Below the pieces are notes generated by a model, which ran no database searches, had not been told where the DNA came from, and worked only from the letters and a program-made list of their open reading frames with translations. Below are positions 42,361 through 43,331 of a DNA stretch of 43,331 nucleotides, piece by piece. Origin of the DNA: Bacteroidales bacterium. GTDB lineage: Bacteria; Bacteroidota; Bacteroidia; Bacteroidales; P3. A program made the translations under genes and the position numbers. Where the stretch lies: contig JAFZTV010000097.1 in the NCBI GenBank assembly GCA_017618625.1, positions 1 through 43,331 of the forward strand, read 5' to 3'. Numbering within the stretch: position 1 is the first letter of the stretch; each line of letters opens with the position of its first letter.

Positions 42361-42795
42361 TCAGCAATAGACAGGAGGGCCTCGCAGGCTTTCCGCCGCC
42401 GCATAGCTTGCAGGCAGCTGCGTCGCGCGGTCATAATATTCCAGCCGTCGCCCGTAGTCAACAAAACTCCACTGGCCGCCGACCACTGGCCACTGGCCAC
42501 TAAGCGCCGACCACTGACCACTGACCACCGACCACTGACCACTTAAAACAAACTTGTCATCCTTTGTGCTTATCACCAGTTGCGACAGCAGGTCTTGCAG
42601 TTTGCAGCTTCCGTCGTGGTGGTCGCAGTCGTGGTTATGGTGTTCGCACTGGCAGTCCAGTTCGTTCTCGAACACCAGACCTCCGTCGCAGCAGTCGTGA
42701 TGATGATGCGGCACCACCGAGTGCAGCATGATGATGCACCACGCCGCCGCCATCAGCACCTTCGCGCCTATATACCTATGACCAGTACCACGCAT
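42361..42795 (-). CDS. Small His/Cys-rich metal-associated protein
   Basis: 144 residues from ATG 42795. An N-terminal hydrophobic segment (VLMAAAWCIIMLHSVVPH) is followed by clusters HHHHDCC and CQCEHHNHDCDHHD that should bind metal. It resembles the small proteins often found before metal RND operons in Bacteroidota (DUF6769-like; not certain). The middle-to-C-terminal stretch of repeated SGQWS motifs is encoded by 11 heptamers (42469-42545). The C-terminus ends GPPVYC. First gene of the metal-export run. Confidence 0.68.
   Translation of the reverse strand: MRGTGHRYIGAKVLMAAAWCIIMLHSVVPHHHHDCCDGGLVFENELDCQCEHHNHDCDHHDGSCKLQDLLSQLVISTKDDKFVLSGQWSVVSGQWSALSGQWPVVGGQWSFVDYGRRLEYYDRATQLPASYAAAESLRGPPVYC
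42469..42545 (-). repeat. Heptamer array (11 units) in the metal protein gene
   Basis: Plus-strand units in exact 7-bp register: CCACTGG (42469, 42483, 42490), CCGCCGA, CCACTAA, GCGCCGA, CCACTGA (42511, 42518, 42532), CCACCGA, CCACTTA. Read on the coding strand they give SGQWSVV-type residues. Confidence 0.92.
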
Positions 42796-42804
42796 TTCCG
42801 CCTG

Positions 42805-42812
42805 CAAAGATA
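42805..42812 (-). promoter_or_regulatory. -7 box of the metal-export run
   Basis: CAAAGATA reads TATCTTTG on the minus strand. The expected start (~42798) is only about 3-5 nt from ATG 42795, so the mRNA may be nearly leaderless unless a downstream start is used. Confidence 0.65.
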
Positions 42813-42893
42813 CGAAGTTAATCCCAAAATATAACCGTTTTTATTTCTAATTTCTGATTTTTGTGTATTTTCGCTGGGCAAAATCATTCTGTT

Positions 42894-43331
42894 ATGTTAC
42901 AAAAAGGTACAAAAGCCCCTTATTTTGAGGGCGTTGATGAAAACGACAATCTTGTGAAACTCACCGATTTCGCCGGCAAGAAGCTGGTGCTCTACTTCTA
43001 TCCGAAGGACAGCACCCCCGGCTGCACCGCCGAGGCCTGCGACCTGCGCGACAACTATGAGCGTTTCCTCGCCATGGGCTACAACGTGCTGGGTGTCAGC
43101 CGCGACACTGCGGCCTCGCACCGCCGTTTTATCGAGAAATATTCGCTGCCGTTCCACCTTATCGCGGACACCGACCTTTCTATACTGAAGGCTTACGAGG
43201 CGTGGGGCGAGAAGACCATGTATGGCAAGAAGACCGTGGGCACCATCCGCACCACTTTCGTCATCGACGAGAACGGCACCGTAGCACAAATCTACTCCGG
43301 CAAGCAGGTGAAGACGAAGGAGCACGCCGAG
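42894..43331 (+). CDS. bcp: Thioredoxin-dependent thiol peroxidase (Bcp/PrxQ), partial
   Basis: The first 146 codons are present; the gene runs off the window. Peroxiredoxin that reduces hydroperoxides using thioredoxin. Motifs: VLYFYPKDSTPGCTAEACDL contains the peroxidatic Cys and a resolving Cys five residues later, the PrxQ atypical 2-Cys arrangement; then GVSRDTAASHRRF and the TTFVIDENG block. It diverges from the metal protein gene; a TATTTTCG at 42866 may be its promoter box. Confidence 0.93.
   Translation, partial: MLQKGTKAPYFEGVDENDNLVKLTDFAGKKLVLYFYPKDSTPGCTAEACDLRDNYERFLAMGYNVLGVSRDTAASHRRFIEKYSLPFHLIADTDLSILKAYEAWGEKTMYGKKTVGTIRTTFVIDENGTVAQIYSGKQVKTKEHAE

Overview
This window looks like a chromosomal segment of a Bacteroidales bacterium (Bacteroidota). 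The grounds are: promoters of the phylum type (TTTG, about 19-22 bases, then TAnnTTTG) with little use of strong Shine-Dalgarno sites; two proteins ending in type IX secretion (T9SS) C-terminal domains; the long Bacteroidota form of PurM; the short form of Pgi; solitary DUF4143 and DUF234 ATPases; and Bacteroidota-style OmpA, LpxK and U32 genes. T9SS cargo argues for a Prevotella/Porphyromonas/Paludibacter-like lineage rather than Bacteroides proper, but the genus cannot be fixed from sequence alone.

Layout. 1-2.9 kb: rpsB-tsf with an internal terminator-like hairpin, then prmC. 2.9-6.3 kb (minus): an operon yigZ-pcrA-dtd. 6.4-9.4 kb: manA followed by an ABC exporter. 9.4-12.3 kb: two solitary AAA+ ATPases (DUF4143 type, DUF234 type), each behind a clear promoter and short repeats. 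12.4-18.9 kb (minus): an accessory block with a 1621-residue T9SS adhesin-like protein, a 111-residue unknown, a roughly 300-nt structured leader with three mini-ORFs, and a KilA-N protein gene flanked by two copies of a 74-bp promoter element. 19.4-24.9 kb: a short UvrA paralogue, a GH29 alpha-L-fucosidase and purM. 24.9-31.3 kb: pgi, a 0.9 kb repeat-filled spacer, an OmpA family gene, ssb, rpmB-rpsU and a U32 tRNA-modification-type gene. 31.3-35.0 kb: an esterase, an outer-membrane lipoprotein, a SIMPL protein and lpxK. 35.0-42.8 kb (minus): a same-strand run of a His-rich metal protein, CusB-like adaptor, CusA-like RND pump, C10 cysteine protease, Nudix hydrolase and flavin-reductase/rubredoxin fusion. 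The window ends inside bcp.

The most unusual signal is a pair of short-period repeat classes. Spacers carry degenerate arrays with an exact 11-bp register (about 10.82, 18.95, 26.4 and 40.89 kb). At least five protein genes (prmC, pcrA, the C10 protease, the RND pump and the His-rich metal protein) carry 7-bp-period arrays in linkers, loops or tails. The arrays differ in sequence from site to site but keep their period. The second striking region is the KilA-N gene with duplicated promoter/inverted-repeat elements, one of which drives the structured mini-ORF leader of the adhesin operon. No CRISPR array, tRNA, rRNA, transposase or integrase was recognised.
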